This document shows, one piece after another, positions 63,286 through 64,000 of a stretch of DNA of 64,000 bases. The notes under the pieces were generated by a model. That model was not told where the DNA came from, ran no database searches, and worked only from the letters and a program-made list of their open reading frames with translations. Position 1 is the first letter of the stretch. Each line of letters opens with the position of its first letter. Origin of the DNA: Fulvia fulva (taxonomy: Eukaryota; Ascomycota; Dothideomycetes; Mycosphaerellales; Mycosphaerellaceae); the NCBI RefSeq assembly GCF_020509005.1, contig NC_063017.1, forward strand, positions 1,984,001 to 2,048,000, given 5' to 3'. The translations under genes were made by a program, and so were the position numbers.

Positions 63286-64000
63286 CTACGTCTCGGCAGC
63301 CTCTTCTGCTGTGTTGAATAGTGCGTTGACCGGCGCTGGGCTGGCCTGGGCCACTTTGTCATCAATTTCCATCGCCTGCTTCTCAGTCTTTCGCTTCTTG
63401 GACCCGAAGTTGCCTCGAGCCTCAACGCCACCTTCAAGTGGTATGACCCTCCTCGCTGTGAACACGAAGCCTTCAGCACCGCCTCGACTGGTCATCAGAG
63501 GATGTGTTCTGCCTGGCAGCACCTGCCACCCTCGCACCCTGCTTGTCTGGACGCTGGGCGCGAGCAACAGTCGTGGGTCTAGCGGGAAGTCATCCTTGGT
63601 AGGCGTCTCGCCTTTGCTGATGTGTGCGATGTATGCCGAACGCCTCTCTTTTGAATACAGGTCGACGATCTTGACCAGAGGCTCGATGGTCGGGCTGTAA
63701 ATGACGACGTGTCCGCCTCCACGTACAAGAGGTATGGCATGCTCGAGGATGGTGACTGCGTCCATATGTGATGCGATGACCAGGCCCTCGAAGCCTCCTT
63801 CGCGCGTCTCGTCGACAATAGTCCGGCATCGCTCCCATCGCCGACGCTTCTTGTAGTATGTCCCACGCTTTCCCGACTTCCACGTTGCCAGGGTTGCATC
63901 AGAAACGACTTCTGGCTCCGTGTATGTCGGATCCTCATTCGGATGCAAGAGTTGCAGCCAGGAAAGTGGCTTGAGGTGCGTATGTAGAGGACGATCAGAC
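63286..64000 (-). CDS. TRM6/Gcd10, tRNA m1A58 methyltransferase non-catalytic subunit (partial)
   Basis: The frame enters from the right edge in the middle of SDRPLHTHLKPLSWLQLLHP, a hallmark of Trm6, and runs to TGA at 63286. The visible 237 residues are the C-terminal methyltransferase-like fold: GGFEGLVIASHMDAVTILEHAIPLVRGGGHVVIYSPTIEPLVKI, then the Trm6-specific VRGWQVLPGRTHPLMTSRGG near the end. Trm6 pairs with Trm61, which carries the active site, to methylate A58 in the T-loop of tRNAs including initiator tRNA. Start, SAM-like N-terminal domain and any introns lie beyond 64000. Confidence 0.9.
   Translation of the reverse strand, partial: SDRPLHTHLKPLSWLQLLHPNEDPTYTEPEVVSDATLATWKSGKRGTYYKKRRRWERCRTIVDETREGGFEGLVIASHMDAVTILEHAIPLVRGGGHVVIYSPTIEPLVKIVDLYSKERRSAYIAHISKGETPTKDDFPLDPRLLLAPSVQTSRVRGWQVLPGRTHPLMTSRGGAEGFVFTARRVIPLEGGVEARGNFGSKKRKTEKQAMEIDDKVAQASPAPVNALFNTAEEAAET

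Overview
This window reads as nuclear DNA of a filamentous ascomycete. The evidence is many short spliceosomal introns (about 45-75 bp, GTRNGT donors, CTRAC branch sites just before the acceptor), fungal-type housekeeping proteins, a cellobiose dehydrogenase with a C-terminal cellulose-binding module, a HET-domain gene, and transposon relics carrying C-to-T nonsense and CpA depletion as expected from repeat-induced point mutation (RIP). A Dothideomycete-type plant-associated or saprotrophic fungus is my best guess; that is inference, not proof. Most exon boundaries below were worked out by reading splice sites and conserved protein continuity by eye.

Layout. 1-2.5 kb: a Mutator-like (MULE) transposase relic, one reading frame broken by many stops. 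3.4-12.2 kb: secreted or carbohydrate-active genes (CE1-type esterase with a GPI-like tail, GH64/thaumatin-like glucanase, cellobiose dehydrogenase with CBM1) around a PP1 inhibitor-2 gene. 13.4-17.4 kb: a CASTOR-like ACT-domain protein, a C2H2 zinc-finger candidate and a Ysc84-type actin regulator. 17.8-21.8 kb: repeat-rich land flanked by two small secreted cysteine-containing proteins. 22.8-45.9 kb: dense housekeeping block: SIZ/PIAS SUMO ligase, LLPH-like nucleolar protein, acyl-protein thioesterase-like hydrolase, an NAD(P)-binding epimerase-like protein, two SANT-like nuclear proteins, an S9 peptidase with a frameshift, Yju2 splicing factor, APC/C subunit Cut9/Apc6, AP-1 mu and mitochondrial bL27. 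46-54 kb: accessory block with an F-box-like tandem pair (one broken), membrane proteins, a GH32 fructosidase without a visible start, and an FAD monooxygenase pseudogene. 54-58 kb: a RIP-mutated element with terminal inverted repeats, a four-exon small secreted protein with a decayed duplicate, and a second copy of the 18.6 kb repeat. 58-62.4 kb: a HET-domain gene with an in-frame stop and an alcohol-oxidase-type GMC oxidoreductase with a 10-nt microexon. The right edge cuts the TRM6 gene.

How it fits together. Essential genes sit in compact intact blocks, often as divergent pairs sharing 0.3-0.7 kb promoters (SIZ/LLPH, Yju2/Apc6, AP-1 mu/bL27m). Secreted, HET, oxidoreductase and cysteine-rich genes sit next to repeats. 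Several of those accessory genes carry a single nonsense codon in an otherwise intact frame, which matches point-mutational decay (RIP leakage or deamination) better than indel decay. I found no convincing tRNA, rRNA, CRISPR or complete biosynthetic cluster. I did not find a clearly new multi-gene system; the most interesting items are the pattern of isolated stops, the TIR element, the microexon, the S9 frameshift and the repeat-linked secreted proteins.
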